NCBI GenBank assembly: GCA_900468065.1
Contig: UBTA01000030.1
Location: 1 to 64,000, forward strand
DNA: 64,000 nt
From: Hyphomicrobiales bacterium
Lineage (GTDB): Bacteria; Pseudomonadota; Alphaproteobacteria; Rhizobiales; Rhizobiaceae
Direction: 5' to 3'
The stretch's first letter is position 1. The number at the start of each line of letters is the position of its first letter. The notes beneath the pieces are model-generated. The model searched no databases, was not told where the DNA came from, and saw nothing but the letters and a program-made list of their open reading frames with translations. Below are positions 34,119 through 43,446 of this stretch, piece after piece. The position numbers and the translations under genes are program-made.

Positions 34119-34855
34119 CCACGCTCGGCGTCATCGGCGGAACCGGCTGGCTGGGTGGGGCCTTGCTTCGCCCGGCCCTTGCCAAGGGTTTCGTCGCCGC
34201 CGCCGATCTCATCCTGTCGTCGCGCAGCGGCAACACGGCAGGCTTCGAGGCCTGGCCGGATATCCGGTTCACCACCGATAACCGGTCTCTGGCGGCGCAA
34301 TCGGATATCGTCATTCTTTCGGTGCGGCCGAAGGACCTCGACGCGCTGGACCTCGATCTGTCCGGCAAGCTGGTCATCTCGGTCATGGCCCGAGTTCCGG
34401 CAGAAGCGCTGCTTGCACGCTTCAACAGCGAACGGATCATCCGCGCCATGCCGAATGCCTGCGCCGAGCAGGGACTGTCTTTCACCCCTTGGCTTTCGAC
34501 GCCGGGCGCAACCGACAACGATGCGGCCTTTGCCGACAGCTTCTTTGCCTGTTCCGGAAAGACGACGAGACTGTCCACGGAAAGCGAGCTGGATTATTTC
34601 ACCGCCCTGACCGGTTCAGGCCCGGCCTTGATCGCCGCCTTTGCCGATGTGATGATCCGTGATGCGATCGAAAACGGCGTGGCTCCGGATGTTGCAGTGG
34701 CCGGCGCTTCGGAAACGCCGGCCGATACGGTCAAAATCTTCACCGACTATGGCGGAACCACCGCCGCCGGTCTGACGGCGATGCTGTCAGCTGGTATCGC
34801 CGCGCCAATCTCAAAAGGGTTGGCGGCGGCGAAGGAGAAAGCAGCTAAGGGCTGA
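34109..34855 (+). CDS. Pyrroline-5-carboxylate reductase-like protein
   Basis: A 248-aa ProC-family NAD(P)-dependent reductase: N-terminal Rossmann motif VIGGTGWLGGALL, the IIRAMPNACAEQGLS segment and the C-terminal dimerisation helix region LTGSGPALIAAFADVM with the substrate-binding loop. It is a little shorter and more divergent than housekeeping ProC (the usual GxGxMGxA reads GGTGWLG), so it may be a secondary paralogue. The GTG at 34109 or the TTG at 34115 could start it; AAGGGCGA lies upstream. It overlaps the peptidase gene by 10 nt and, convergently, the EamA gene by 11 nt. Confidence 0.82.
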   Translation: MGLTTLGVIGGTGWLGGALLRPALAKGFVAAADLILSSRSGNTAGFEAWPDIRFTTDNRSLAAQSDIVILSVRPKDLDALDLDLSGKLVISVMARVPAEALLARFNSERIIRAMPNACAEQGLSFTPWLSTPGATDNDAAFADSFFACSGKTTRLSTESELDYFTALTGSGPALIAAFADVMIRDAIENGVAPDVAVAGASETPADTVKIFTDYGGTTAAGLTAMLSAGIAAPISKGLAAAKEKAAKG

Positions 34856-35741
34856 CCGTTTTCGTTGCGGCTGCGGGACGCGGTGCCATTTGCGCCCGTT
34901 GCCCGAGCCATACGCTCACCAGCACGGCAACCATGCCAACGATCTGCAGCGGCGTCAGGTTCTGGTTCAGCACGCCCCATCCGAGCAGCGTTGCCACCAG
35001 CGGGCTGAGGAAGCCGAGCGAGGCGACGGCCGCGGGTTCCAGCTTGGACAGGCCGCGAAACCACAGGAGATAGGTGAAGGCGGCGCCGATCAGCCCCAGC
35101 CAGGCCATGCCGAGCACATTGGCCATGGTCGGCACCGGCAAGGCCGGTTCAAACAGCAGAGCCACCGGCAACAGCAGCAGACCGCCAGCGGTCAGTTGCC
35201 ACGCGGTGAAGGTCAGGCTCGATACCGGCGGCGCCCATTGGCGTGTCAGCACTGTGCCGAACGCCATGGAGACTGCGCCGGCGAGCCCTGCGATGATGCC
35301 GATCGGGTCGAGCGCCGCTCCGGGCGTCAGCACCAGCAGGCCGACGCCAGCCATGCCGACAATGCCGGCGACAATCGCCTGCGTTTTCACAGGTGTGCCG
35401 ATCAAAACCCGCGCCAGCATGACGACGATCAGCGGCTGGATGGCGCCGACGGTCGCGGCGACGCCGCCGGGCAGGCGGTAGGCCGAGACGAACAGCATCG
35501 CCCAGAAGAACGAGAAGTTGAGCGCGCCTAGGATGAAGCTGCGCGCCCACCAGATGCCCTGCGGCAATTGCCGGACGATCAAGAGCAGGATGAGACCCGC
35601 GGGCAAAGCGCGCAGCATGGCGACGGTGAGGGGATAGCCATGCGGCAAGAATTCGGTGGTGACAAGATAGGTGCTGCCCCAGATGGCGGGAGCAATCGCG
35701 GTCAGGCCGATGTCGGTGAGGGAGGAGGATTCTATCTTCAT
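34845..35741 (-). CDS. EamA-family (DMT superfamily) transporter
   Basis: A 298-aa membrane protein with ten predicted hydrophobic segments in two EamA repeats (for example IAPAIWGSTYLVTTEFLPHG at the start and GLIGAAFTYLLWFRGLSKLEPAAVASLGFLSPLVATLLG in the second half). Likely an amino acid or metabolite exporter. It is divergent from a MarR-type gene, with a regulator-sized operator adjacent to its start, so it is probably the regulated target. Substrate unknown. Confidence 0.92.
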   Translation of the reverse strand: MKIESSSLTDIGLTAIAPAIWGSTYLVTTEFLPHGYPLTVAMLRALPAGLILLLIVRQLPQGIWWARSFILGALNFSFFWAMLFVSAYRLPGGVAATVGAIQPLIVVMLARVLIGTPVKTQAIVAGIVGMAGVGLLVLTPGAALDPIGIIAGLAGAVSMAFGTVLTRQWAPPVSSLTFTAWQLTAGGLLLLPVALLFEPALPVPTMANVLGMAWLGLIGAAFTYLLWFRGLSKLEPAAVASLGFLSPLVATLLGWGVLNQNLTPLQIVGMVAVLVSVWLGQRAQMAPRPAAATKTVSP

Positions 35742-35748
35742 TTGAAGT

Positions 35749-35764
35749 ATCTCTAGTTCAAGAT
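35749..35764. promoter_or_regulatory. MarR operator-like site near the EamA gene
   Basis: ATCTCTAGTTCAAGAT shares the outer ATCT arm and the right half TCAAGAT with the perfect palindrome 22 bp to its right and lies 7 nt before the EamA start codon. Confidence 0.5.
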
Positions 35765-35785
35765 AAAATCAGGATAGCAGTGATT

Positions 35786-35801
35786 ATCTTGACGTCAAGA
35801 T
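35786..35801. promoter_or_regulatory. Perfect 16-bp palindrome, probable MarR operator
   Basis: ATCTTGACGTCAAGAT is a perfect dyad ending on the first ATG of the MarR gene. It includes a TTGACG hexamer that could be a -35 element, so binding would block transcription of the regulator. Confidence 0.65.
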
Positions 35802-36312
35802 GAATTCTGCGTACCAGAAAACCATGGATGAAGATCACGTCGATAGAATTCTGGCGCAATGGCGGCGCGAGCGGCCGGACCTTGATGTTGCGCCGATGGG
35901 CCTTCTCGGCCGCCTGGCGCGGCTATCGACCTATCTCGGCCGCGAGGTCGACAAGACATTTTCGGAGTTCGGACTGTCGTCGGCGAGCTTCGACGTGCTG
36001 GCAGCCCTGCGCCGCTCCGGCAAACCTTACCGGCTTTCACCAGGCGATCTGCTTGCAACGACGATGATCACGTCGGGCACGATGACCAACAGGATCGATC
36101 AACTGGAAAAGGCTGGTCTCGTCGAGCGGCTGACCAATCCGGAGGATCGCCGTAGCGTGCTGATCGCGCTGAAGCCGGAAGGACTCGATCTGGTCGAGCG
36201 TGCCGTCACCGCCCATGTCGCCAACCAGCACCGGGTAACGGCGCTTCTGGAGCCGGACGAGCGGGCGGCGCTGGATGCGATCGCCAAAAAATATCTGGCT
36301 GCGTTCGAATAG
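35800..36312 (+). CDS. MarR-family transcriptional regulator
   Basis: A 170-aa winged-helix MarR protein. The DNA-binding part is LSPGDLLATTMITSGTMTNRIDQLEKAGLVERLTNPEDRRSVLIALKPEG, with the wing residues NPEDRR typical of the family. An ATG at 35824 (MDEDHVDRIL) may be the real start: TTGACG-17-TACCAG would place the transcript start at that ATG. Either way there is no ribosome-binding site. It likely controls itself and the divergent EamA exporter through the paired operators between them. Confidence 0.9.
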   Translation: MNSAYQKTMDEDHVDRILAQWRRERPDLDVAPMGLLGRLARLSTYLGREVDKTFSEFGLSSASFDVLAALRRSGKPYRLSPGDLLATTMITSGTMTNRIDQLEKAGLVERLTNPEDRRSVLIALKPEGLDLVERAVTAHVANQHRVTALLEPDERAALDAIAKKYLAAFE

Positions 36313-36317
36313 AACTC

Positions 36318-36416
36318 AGAGCATTTCCGCTTTTCTCCGAATCGCGAAAACGCTCTGTCCTTTGTTTTTACGCAATTCCGGACATAAAACAGCTGCCCAC
36401 TTTTACTGGAATTGCT
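36318..36416. repeat. Rhizobial intergenic repeat abutting hemW
   Basis: Two inverted repeats are joined: AGAGC...GCTCT around CATTTCCGCTTTTC, and GCAATTCCGG...CTGGAATTGC. The sequence resembles a short element that recurs in intergenic regions of Rhizobium-like genomes. It ends directly at the hemW stop codon, so it may also serve as a 3' structure for hemW and the MarR gene. Confidence 0.6.
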
Positions 36417-37592
36417 TTAGCAGGCGAGATCGGCAACCACTGCATCGAGGATCAGCATGCCGGCCGGCGTGCAGCGCAGCCGGGAATTGCCCAGCCGCTC
36501 GATGAAGCCGTGTTCGATCAGGAACTGTTCGCGGTCGGGATCAGGCTCTCGGCCGGACAGGTCCTGCCAGCGCACGAGATCAATGCCTTCTTTCAGCCGC
36601 AGGCCCATCAGCAACAACTCGTCGGCCTGTTCGCCGTAGCCCAGCACCTCCTGATCGACCATGCCGTGGCCATGGTCCTCGACCAGTTGCAGCCAGGTTT
36701 CCGGTTTGCGCTCCGTCGCGGTGGCGATCTTGTCGCGGCCGCGCGTCAAGCGGCCATGGGCGCCCGGGCCAATGCCGGCATAGTCGCCATAGCGCCAGTA
36801 GGTGAGATTATGGCGGCTCTCGGCGCCGGGTGCCGCATGATTGGACACCTCATAGGCCGGCATGCCGAAGCCTTCAGTGATCTCCTGCGTCGCCTCGTAA
36901 AGCACGGCGGAATGCTCGCCATCCGGCACGATAAGCTTTCCTGCCTTGTGCAGGCCGTAGAAGGGCGTGCCTTCCTCGATCGTCAGCTGGTAGAGCGACA
37001 GGTGATCGACGGCATAGGAGACGGCCTGCTTCAGCTCCTGCTCCCAAGCCTCGACGGTCTGGTTCGGGCGGGCATAAATGAGGTCGAATGACATGCGCGG
37101 AAAGATATCGCGCGCCAGGCCGATGGCCTTCAGTGCGTCCTCGACATTGTGCAGCCGACCGAGAAACTTGAGGTCCTTGTCGTTTAGTGCCTGAACGCCA
37201 AGTGAAACCCGGTTGACGCCGGCGGCGCGATAGCCGCGGAAACGGGTCGCCTCAACGCTGGAGGGGTTGGCCTCCATGGTGATCTCGATGCCGTCGGGCA
37301 CATGCCAGAGATTGGCAATGCCGTCGAGAATGGCTTCGACCGTTGCCGGGTTCATCAGCGACGGCGTGCCGCCGCCCATGAAGATGCTGGTGACGGTGCG
37401 CGGACCCGACATATGCCGCATCGCCGCCATTTCGGTGAGAAAGGCTGTGACGAAACGTGGCTGATCGACCGGCTGATGCCGGACATGGCTGTTGAAGTCG
37501 CAATAGGGACATTTGGCAGCACAGAAGGGCCAATGCACATAGACCCCGAAACCGGGCTCCTTGCTGTCACCGATGGAAGAAAAAGTGGCCAT
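36417..37592 (-). CDS. hemW: Radical SAM family haem chaperone HemW
   Basis: A 391-aa radical SAM protein related to HemN but without the HemN coproporphyrinogen oxidase signature; HemW delivers haem to client proteins. The [4Fe-4S] motif is C24-x3-C28-x2-C31 (FCAAKCPYCDF), followed by the MGGGTPS SAM segment and the C-terminal HemN domain. It lies in the usual Rhizobiales order rph, rdgB, hemW on one strand. A repeat element directly follows its stop. Confidence 0.93.
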   Translation of the reverse strand: MATFSSIGDSKEPGFGVYVHWPFCAAKCPYCDFNSHVRHQPVDQPRFVTAFLTEMAAMRHMSGPRTVTSIFMGGGTPSLMNPATVEAILDGIANLWHVPDGIEITMEANPSSVEATRFRGYRAAGVNRVSLGVQALNDKDLKFLGRLHNVEDALKAIGLARDIFPRMSFDLIYARPNQTVEAWEQELKQAVSYAVDHLSLYQLTIEEGTPFYGLHKAGKLIVPDGEHSAVLYEATQEITEGFGMPAYEVSNHAAPGAESRHNLTYWRYGDYAGIGPGAHGRLTRGRDKIATATERKPETWLQLVEDHGHGMVDQEVLGYGEQADELLLMGLRLKEGIDLVRWQDLSGREPDPDREQFLIEHGFIERLGNSRLRCTPAGMLILDAVVADLAC

Positions 37593-37674
37593 TCTGTTTT
37601 AGGTCTTTCAGGCGCTAGGGCGCGGTGTCGTAGGGGTAGGCGATATTTGTTGTTTGGCGCGGAATTTCACCACA

Positions 37675-37811
37675 CCGTCATTCCTGTGCTCGTCACAGGA
37701 ATCCAGTCACGCGACGTCTGTCGCGTGGAAGAGCCCTTTGCGCCGCAGACGCGGCGCTGCTGGATCCCTGTGACATCCCTCGGGTCAAGCCCGAGGACAG
37801 GGATAACGGGG
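37675..37811. repeat. Mosaic palindromic intergenic repeat, copy 2
   Basis: A 137-bp mosaic element between rdgB and hemW. Its left 32 bp (CCGTCATTCCTGTGCTCGTC onward) is the exact reverse complement of the right end of copy 1 at 19974-20005. The inner palindrome CACGCGACGTCTGTCGCGTG differs from copy 1 by single bases, while the right half is a different module (CCCTCGGGTCAAGCCCGAGG), showing mosaic structure. Confidence 0.8.
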
Positions 37812-37837
37812 AGTGAATTATCCCATCGACTTCCACT

Positions 37838-38482
37838 TTACGCACGCAGGCACGTCTCAGCAAAAAGCTTGAACGCCCGCGCCCGATGCGACAGCGCCTG
37901 CGCATCGCCCGGCTTCCAGCCATGCTTTTCCTCGGCATTCATTTCGCCGAATGTGGTGTCGTAGCCGAGCGGTTGAAAGACCGGGTCGTACCCAAATCCT
38001 TGGCTGCCGCGCGGCGGCCAGACGATGTGGCCTTCCACTTCGCCACGGAACAGCTCGACATGGCCATCCGGCCAGGCGAGGCACAGCACCGAGACGAAGC
38101 GGCCGGTGCGCCGCTCGAAGGCGGTAGCGCCAGCCTCTTGGATGGCGGCCTCGACCTTGTGCATCGCCATGGCGAAATCGCGCGTCCCATCGGGGGTTTC
38201 CGCCCAATTGGCGGTGTAGACGCCGGGATCGCCGTTCAGCGCATCGACGACCAGTCCGGAATCGTCCGAAAGGGCCGGCAGGCCGGAGACTTTCGCCGAG
38301 GCCAGCGCCTTGATCGTGGCATTTTCCTCAAAGGTCGTGCCGGTCTCGTCCGGTTCGATGAAGTTGAGATCGGCCGCCGATGTGGCTTCAAAGCCCATCG
38401 GGCCGATCAGGTCGCGGATTTCGCGGATTTTGCCTTCATTGTGGCTGGCAACGATCAGTGTCTTGTCTTCAAGCTTGCGCAT
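37838..38482 (-). CDS. rdgB: Non-canonical purine NTP pyrophosphatase RdgB/HAM1
   Basis: A 214-aa house-cleaning pyrophosphatase that removes ITP, dITP and XTP. The signature [16 protein letters not shown] at the start, [24 protein letters not shown] with the metal-binding Asp pair, and [11 protein letters not shown] near the C-terminus are intact. The ATG at 38482 (MRKLEDK) is favoured; an ATG five codons earlier (38497) is possible. It lies between the VOC gene and hemW. Confidence 0.94.
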   Translation of the reverse strand: MRKLEDKTLIVASHNEGKIREIRDLIGPMGFEATSAADLNFIEPDETGTTFEENATIKALASAKVSGLPALSDDSGLVVDALNGDPGVYTANWAETPDGTRDFAMAMHKVEAAIQEAGATAFERRTGRFVSVLCLAWPDGHVELFRGEVEGHIVWPPRGSQGFGYDPVFQPLGYDTTFGEMNAEEKHGWKPGDAQALSHRARAFKLFAETCLRA

Positions 38483-38521
38483 CTGCGTCTTTCTCATCCG
38501 GCGAGCTTTTGCCCCTTCGTG

Positions 38522-38941
38522 TCAGTCGATATTCCAAAGGCGGGCTTCGGCGCATTCCAGGCTGTTTCCGGCCGGATCGCGAAAATAAAAGGACCGTGCG
38601 CCCGATGGCCAAAGTACCTCGGATTCGATCGTGATCCCGGCGGCCTTCAGCTTCTCTTCCCAGGCACCGAGCTGCCCTTTCGGCACCCGGAAACACATAT
38701 GTCCCGGGCCGTGCGTGCCATGCGGCGGAACCTGCAGTCCGTCTGCCGGCGGCGGCTTGATCGTCTCGGCCGGATTGAAGATCAGGAGTACGCCGGGGCC
38801 ACAGCGGAAGAAGATATGACGGTTGCCGGCACGGCTGATTTTCTCAAGGCCGAGAACGGAGCCGTAAAACGCCTCCGCCTTGTCGAGATCATCGACATAG
38901 AGCGCCGTCTCCAGAATGCCTTCGAATTTCAACTCATCCAT
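38522..38941 (-). CDS. VOC-family (glyoxalase/fosfomycin resistance-type) protein
   Basis: A 139-aa vicinal-oxygen-chelate fold protein with two beta-alpha-beta-beta-beta modules: ETALYVDDLDKAEAFYGSVLGL with the first module, and GPGHMCFRVPKGQLGAWEEKLKAAGI with FYFRDPAGNSLECAE at the end giving possible metal ligands His and Glu. Substrate unknown. It is inserted between rph and rdgB, which are usually adjacent, with a RIME-like repeat on its rph side. Confidence 0.88.
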   Translation of the reverse strand: MDELKFEGILETALYVDDLDKAEAFYGSVLGLEKISRAGNRHIFFRCGPGVLLIFNPAETIKPPPADGLQVPPHGTHGPGHMCFRVPKGQLGAWEEKLKAAGITIESEVLWPSGARSFYFRDPAGNSLECAEARLWNID

Positions 38942-38948
38942 GCGAGCT

Positions 38949-39063
38949 GCCCCTCACCCTAGCCCTCTCCCCGTTTGCGGGGAGAGGGGACGACAGAGAT
39001 TGCCGCATCGTCCTTCTCCCCGTCACGACGGGGAGAAGGTGCCCGGCAGGGCGGATGAGGGGC
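38949..39063. repeat. RIME1-like repeat between rph and the VOC gene
   Basis: A 115-bp element with inverted ends GCCCCTCA / TGAGGGGC and two strong hairpins: CCTCTCCCCGTTTGCGGGGAGAGG and CTTCTCCCCGTCACGACGGGGAGAAG. This two-palindrome layout is that of Rhizobium-specific intergenic mosaic element 1. Confidence 0.8.
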
Positions 39064-39088
39064 GTTGATCGCATGGGCATTGGCGTCC

Positions 39089-39811
39089 TCAGCCCCCGAT
39101 TGCCTGCTTTTGCATGCCGACCAGTTCGGCAATGCCATTCTTGGCGAGGCCGAGCAGGGTGCCGAATTCTTCTTCGGAAAAGGGCTTGCCTTCGGCCGTG
39201 CCCTGGATCTCGACGATGCCGCCGGAGCCGGTCATGACGAAATTGGCATCGGTTTCAGCCGCCGAGTCTTCGAGATAATCGAGGTCGATCACCGGCTGGC
39301 TGGCGAAGATGCCGCAGGAGATCGCGGCGATATGGTCCTTCAGGACCTTTTCCACCTTGATCATGTTGCGGGCTTCCATCCAGGCAAGGCAATCGCGCAG
39401 CGCAATCCAGGCGCCGGTGATGGAGGCGGTGCGGGTGCCGCCATCGGCCTGGATGACGTCGCAGTCGATCGAGATCTGGCGCTCGCCCAGTGCCTGCAGG
39501 TCGACCACGGCGCGCAGCGACCGGCCGATGAGGCGCTGGATTTCCTGGGTGCGGCCGCTCTGCTTGCCCGAGGCTGCCTCGCGCTTCATGCGCTCGCCGG
39601 TGGCGCGCGGCAGCATGCCGTATTCGGCCGTGACCCAGCCTTTGCCGCTGTTGCGCAGCCACGGTGGCGTCTTTTCTTCCAGGCTCGCCGTGACCAGCAC
39701 ATGCGTGTCGCCGAACTTCACCAGGCAGGAACCCTCTGCATGTTTGGAAACATTGCGCTCGAAGGAAACCTTGCGCATCTGGTCGGTTTTTCTGCCGGAA
39801 GGCCGCATCAT
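39089..39811 (-). CDS. rph: Ribonuclease PH
   Basis: A 240-aa phosphorolytic 3'-5' exoribonuclease that trims tRNA 3' ends. Family marks are [20 protein letters not shown] at the N-terminus, [30 protein letters not shown] with phosphate-binding Arg residues, and [20 protein letters not shown]. Length and end are normal. It is divergent from hrcA, the standard alphaproteobacterial arrangement. Confidence 0.97.
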   Translation of the reverse strand: MMRPSGRKTDQMRKVSFERNVSKHAEGSCLVKFGDTHVLVTASLEEKTPPWLRNSGKGWVTAEYGMLPRATGERMKREAASGKQSGRTQEIQRLIGRSLRAVVDLQALGERQISIDCDVIQADGGTRTASITGAWIALRDCLAWMEARNMIKVEKVLKDHIAAISCGIFASQPVIDLDYLEDSAAETDANFVMTGSGGIVEIQGTAEGKPFSEEEFGTLLGLAKNGIAELVGMQKQAIGG

Positions 39812-39979
39812 GAACTCCTGTGATGTTTGTCAGCCTTCTAGCCTATGTTGGCTGGAAGGGAAATCATTTGCGCTAAAAGAGTGGAGGTGGGCCAAAAGGC
39901 GTTGTACGGCGGGCTTTTCAGCCATTTTCCCTTTTGCTATCCGGGCGGGGATCACTATATTCCAATTGACTTCAACAAC

Positions 39980-41077
39980 ATGGGTTTTCGCGTTCGAATG
40001 GTGCTGGATAAATCTGCAATGCAGGAAAGGCTTTCGGCGCTCGACGAGCGGTCGGGCGAAATTTTCCGTCGCATCGTGGAAAGCTATCTCGAAAGCGGCG
40101 AGCCGCTCGGATCGCGCAGCCTGTCGCGCATCCTGCCGATGTCGCTGTCGCCGGCATCCGTGCGCAACGTCATGAGCGATCTCGAAGATTTGGGCCTGAT
40201 CTATTCCCCGCATATCAGCGCCGGACGTTTGCCAACACAGAATGGCCTGCGCTTCTTCGTCGATGCCTTCATGCAGGTGGGCGATCTGTCGCCAGAGGAT
40301 CGCGCCTCGATCGATCGGCATGTGCGCCGGGTAGACCGCGATCAGCCCGTGGAGACGTTGCTCAACGATGCCAGCCAGATGCTGTCGGGCATGTCGCGCG
40401 GGGCGGGGCTGGTGATTACCGCCAAGAACGATCCCGTGCTCCGCCATGTCGAGTTCGTCCGGCTGGCGCCGACCAAGGCGCTGGCGGTTCTCGTCGGCGA
40501 GCATGACCAGGTCGAAAACCGCATCATCGAGCTGCCGGCCGGGGTCACCAGTTCGCAGCTGACGGAAGCCGCCAATTTCCTCAATGCCCATCTCGCCGGG
40601 CAAACGCTGCCCGAAGTGCGAAGCCAGCTCGAAAAGGTCAAGGAAACGGTCCGGCGCGAACTCGATACGCTGAGCCAGGACCTGGTCGAGCGCGGCCTTG
40701 CCATCTGGTCGGGCAGTGAGGCGGATGACAAGCCGACGCAGCTGATCGTGCGCGGCCGCGCCAATCTGCTGGAGGGACTGGCCGGTGCCGAGGATGTCGA
40801 TCGGCTGCGCATGCTGTTCGATGATCTGGAAAAGAAGGACAGCCTGATCGAAATCCTCAATCTGGCCGAAAGCGGCCCCGGGGTGCGGATCTTCATCGGG
40901 TCGGAAAACAAGCTGTTCTCGCTGTCCGGCTCATCGCTGATCGTAGCGCCCTACAGGGACAGCGACGACAAGATCGTTGGCGCTGTCGGGGTCATCGGGC
41001 CAACGCGGCTGAATTACTCGCGCATCGTGCCGATGGTGGACTATACGGCGCAGCTGATGTCGCGTTTGTCGCGATAA
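39980..41077 (+). CDS. hrcA: Heat-inducible transcription repressor HrcA
   Basis: A 365-aa repressor of the CIRCE-controlled heat shock genes (groESL in this lineage). It begins with a winged HTH ([54 protein letters not shown]) followed by the GAF-like HrcA domain and the dimerisation insert. The ATG at 39980 has no clear ribosome site; the open frame upstream reaches 39845 and ATG 39998 is also possible. I found no CIRCE box (TTAGCACTC-N9-GAGTGCTAA) in this window. It is followed 115 nt on by grpE. Confidence 0.94.
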   Translation: MGFRVRMVLDKSAMQERLSALDERSGEIFRRIVESYLESGEPLGSRSLSRILPMSLSPASVRNVMSDLEDLGLIYSPHISAGRLPTQNGLRFFVDAFMQVGDLSPEDRASIDRHVRRVDRDQPVETLLNDASQMLSGMSRGAGLVITAKNDPVLRHVEFVRLAPTKALAVLVGEHDQVENRIIELPAGVTSSQLTEAANFLNAHLAGQTLPEVRSQLEKVKETVRRELDTLSQDLVERGLAIWSGSEADDKPTQLIVRGRANLLEGLAGAEDVDRLRMLFDDLEKKDSLIEILNLAESGPGVRIFIGSENKLFSLSGSSLIVAPYRDSDDKIVGAVGVIGPTRLNYSRIVPMVDYTAQLMSRLSR

Positions 41078-41192
41078 TCGGCCGGCAAGCAGCCGGTTTT
41101 TCCGGCAGCTTTCGATTGTACCCTTGATTTTTCGGCTTCAAAGCTCGATATCGACACCAAATCCTAGACATATTGACATTCCGGAGACCGTC

Positions 41193-41807
41193 ATGACCGA
41201 CGATATAAACAAACACGGTGCTGAAGCGAACGCGGACGAAGCTGCTGCCGCCTATGCGGAAGCCGCCGACGAGCAGGTCGATACCGCCGTTTCCGAGCCG
41301 GATCCGTTGGAGCTTGCCAAGGCTGAAGCCGCCGACATGCGCGACCGTTATCTGCGCCTTGCCGCCGAGATGGACAACCTGCGCCGCCGCACCGCCCGCG
41401 ACGTCAAGGATGCAAAATCCTATTCCGTCGCCGGCTTTGCCCGCGACATGTTGGCCGTGTCCGACAACCTGCGCCGCGCGCTCGATGCCATTCCGGCGGA
41501 AGCCCGCGAGGCCGGCGATGTTGGCTTCAACGCACTGATCGAAGGCGTCGAGATGACCGAACGTGCCATGCTGTCGGCGCTTGAGCGTCACGGCGTCCAG
41601 AAGCTGGAGCCGGTTGGCCAGAAGTTCGACCCGAATTTCCATCAGGCAATGTTTGAAGTTCCGAACCCGGAAGTTCCGAACAACACCGTCGTCCAGGTCG
41701 TTCAGGCCGGCTACACCATCGGCGAACGCGTCCTGCGCCCCGCCATGGTCGGCGTCGCCAAGGGCGGACCGAAGATCGTTGCTGCGGACGAAACACCGGC
41801 GGCTTGA
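41193..41807 (+). CDS. grpE: Nucleotide exchange factor GrpE
   Basis: The 204-aa co-chaperone that exchanges ADP on DnaK. It has an acidic, Ala/Glu-rich N-terminal tail, a long coiled coil ([28 protein letters not shown]), the [12 protein letters not shown] segment and the C-terminal beta domain ending [33 protein letters not shown] precedes the ATG at 41193 by 7 nt, which rules out the upstream ATG at 41124. It follows hrcA and is convergent with the TPP enzyme gene. Confidence 0.96.
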   Translation: MTDDINKHGAEANADEAAAAYAEAADEQVDTAVSEPDPLELAKAEAADMRDRYLRLAAEMDNLRRRTARDVKDAKSYSVAGFARDMLAVSDNLRRALDAIPAEAREAGDVGFNALIEGVEMTERAMLSALERHGVQKLEPVGQKFDPNFHQAMFEVPNPEVPNNTVVQVVQAGYTIGERVLRPAMVGVAKGGPKIVAADETPAA

Positions 41808-41859
41808 GACTGAGGTCGCTCGATGCCAAGCATCGGGCGATAACTGCCGAACCGACTTC

Positions 41860-41896
41860 CTGACGCCCATCCCCGAATTGAGGTGATGGGCGTCAG
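41860..41896. terminator. Hairpin between convergent grpE and TPP-enzyme genes
   Basis: A 12-bp perfect stem (CTGACGCCCATC 41860-41871 / GATGGGCGTCAG 41885-41896) overlaps the last codons of the TPP-enzyme gene. No T tract follows, but its position fits bidirectional termination. Confidence 0.55.
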
Positions 41897-43446
41897 ATAA
41901 CGGCTTCTATCAAAAAGGGGCCGTGACGCGACAGGGCGTGGTCGAGAAGACCCGTGAATTCCTCGCAGGTACGCGCACGTGCCGCTTCGACGCCCATTCC
42001 CTTTGCCATCGACACCCAGTCCAGCGACGGATTATCAAGATCCAGCATCCTCCGGGCGTTTTCTCCGATCGCCTGAACACCGACGTTGCGCATTTCTCCA
42101 TGCAGCACTGCGTAGGTGCGGTTGGCAAAGATGATCGTGATGATGTCGAGATTTTCCCGGGCCTGGGTCCACAATCCCTGAACGGTATACATCCCGCTGC
42201 CATCAGCCTGCAGGTTCAAAACCTTTCGGTCAGGGCAGGCGATCGCGGCGCCGATGGACAAGGGGATACCGATACCGATGGCGCCGCCGGTATTCATCAT
42301 GAAGTCATGTGGTGCCGATTGTTCCGAGAGTGAAAAGAACCTTCGCGCGGAGGTGATAGCTTCATCGCAAACGATGGCGTTGTCCGGAAGTTTTTGCGCC
42401 ACGATCACCGAGATTGCGTCTTCGGTAAGTGCTCCGCTGGGCCGCCCTTCATTTGCGGTTATCTTCGTCTGTGGCACTGCCTGCGAGCTTTTGATCCCCA
42501 ATTCGTCCCGAAGTGCCTCCAGCGCCGTTTTCAGGTCCTCGCCATGGACTGCCAAGGTCACGACCTGGCAGTCTTTGTGCACGAGCCGTCCGGGCTTGCC
42601 CGGGTATGCGAAGAAAGCAACCGGCTCCGGTGCGCCGACGAGGATGAGAACGTCAATATCTGCCAGCACCTCCAATGCCGCGTCGATCGGGTACGGAATG
42701 CGGGTTGTGGCGACACGGCCGGCACCGCGCTGCATATGTGCCACCTGCACTTCGCTGAACAGGCGCACGTCGAGCGCGGCTGAGATTTGTCCGGCGATCT
42801 CCAGTGAATCGGCGTGTGCTGCCAATCCTCTGACAAGGATTGCACTCCGGCCGCGGGCCTTGCGGATCGCTTCCGCTGCGCCGCGTATTGCCTCGCTCTT
42901 GGTGGCGGAAGGCCGGGGACGGTCGATGACTGCCGACGCGGGCGGCCTTGCCTCGCCCCACGCCGCATCGCCGGGCAGAATCAGGGTTGCGATGCCCGGA
43001 GGTGACAGCGAGGCATGAACGGCGGCTTTCGTTGCGGTGGCAACGTCGTCAGGCCCTTCGATCCGCCTTACCCAGTTGGACATCGGCGCAGCCAGGCTCT
43101 CGATGTCCGACGTCAGGGGCGCGTCGAGAGGCAGATGGTAGGAGGCATGATCGCCGACGACGTTGATCATCGGAACGCGCGCGCGCCGGGCATTGTGCAG
43201 GTTGGCGAGCCCGTTTGCCAATCCCGGTCCCGTGTGAAGCAGCGTGGCCGCCGGCCGGTTGGTCATCCGTGCGTAACCGTCGGCAGCACCCGTCACCACG
43301 CCCTCGAAAAGCCCGAGCACACAGCGCATGTCCGGCCGGCGATCGAGAGCCGCGACAAAATGCATCTCCGACGTGCCAGGATTGGCAAAGCAGATGTTGA
43401 CGTCATTCGCCAAAAGCACATCGCACAGAATATCAGCACCGTTCAT
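41893..43446 (-). CDS. Thiamine pyrophosphate enzyme, acetolactate synthase/benzoylformate decarboxylase-like
   Basis: A 517-aa TPP-dependent enzyme with the N-terminal pyrimidine-binding domain (ICFANPGTSEMHFVAALD, with the catalytic Glu region LFEGVVTGAADGYARM), a central domain, and the C-terminal cofactor motif ADGSGMYTVQGLWTQARENLDIITIIFANRTY. Sequence style is closest to the 'acetolactate synthase large subunit'-labelled group without a regulatory subunit, so the 2-oxo acid substrate is open. GGGAGG precedes the ATG by 6 nt. It is the last gene of an SDR, flavoprotein, TPP-enzyme operon. Confidence 0.87.
   Translation of the reverse strand: MNGADILCDVLLANDVNICFANPGTSEMHFVAALDRRPDMRCVLGLFEGVVTGAADGYARMTNRPAATLLHTGPGLANGLANLHNARRARVPMINVVGDHASYHLPLDAPLTSDIESLAAPMSNWVRRIEGPDDVATATKAAVHASLSPPGIATLILPGDAAWGEARPPASAVIDRPRPSATKSEAIRGAAEAIRKARGRSAILVRGLAAHADSLEIAGQISAALDVRLFSEVQVAHMQRGAGRVATTRIPYPIDAALEVLADIDVLILVGAPEPVAFFAYPGKPGRLVHKDCQVVTLAVHGEDLKTALEALRDELGIKSSQAVPQTKITANEGRPSGALTEDAISVIVAQKLPDNAIVCDEAITSARRFFSLSEQSAPHDFMMNTGGAIGIGIPLSIGAAIACPDRKVLNLQADGSGMYTVQGLWTQARENLDIITIIFANRTYAVLHGEMRNVGVQAIGENARRMLDLDNPSLDWVSMAKGMGVEAARARTCEEFTGLLDHALSRHGPFLIEAVI

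Noticed and set aside
37675-39063. CRISPR-like repetition in the hemW-rph interval
   Set aside because: The repeats are two unrelated palindromic mosaic elements, without regular direct repeats, spacers or cas genes.
39812-39979. Possible CIRCE element in front of hrcA
   Set aside because: No TTAGCACTC-N9-GAGTGCTAA pattern is present in this gap.
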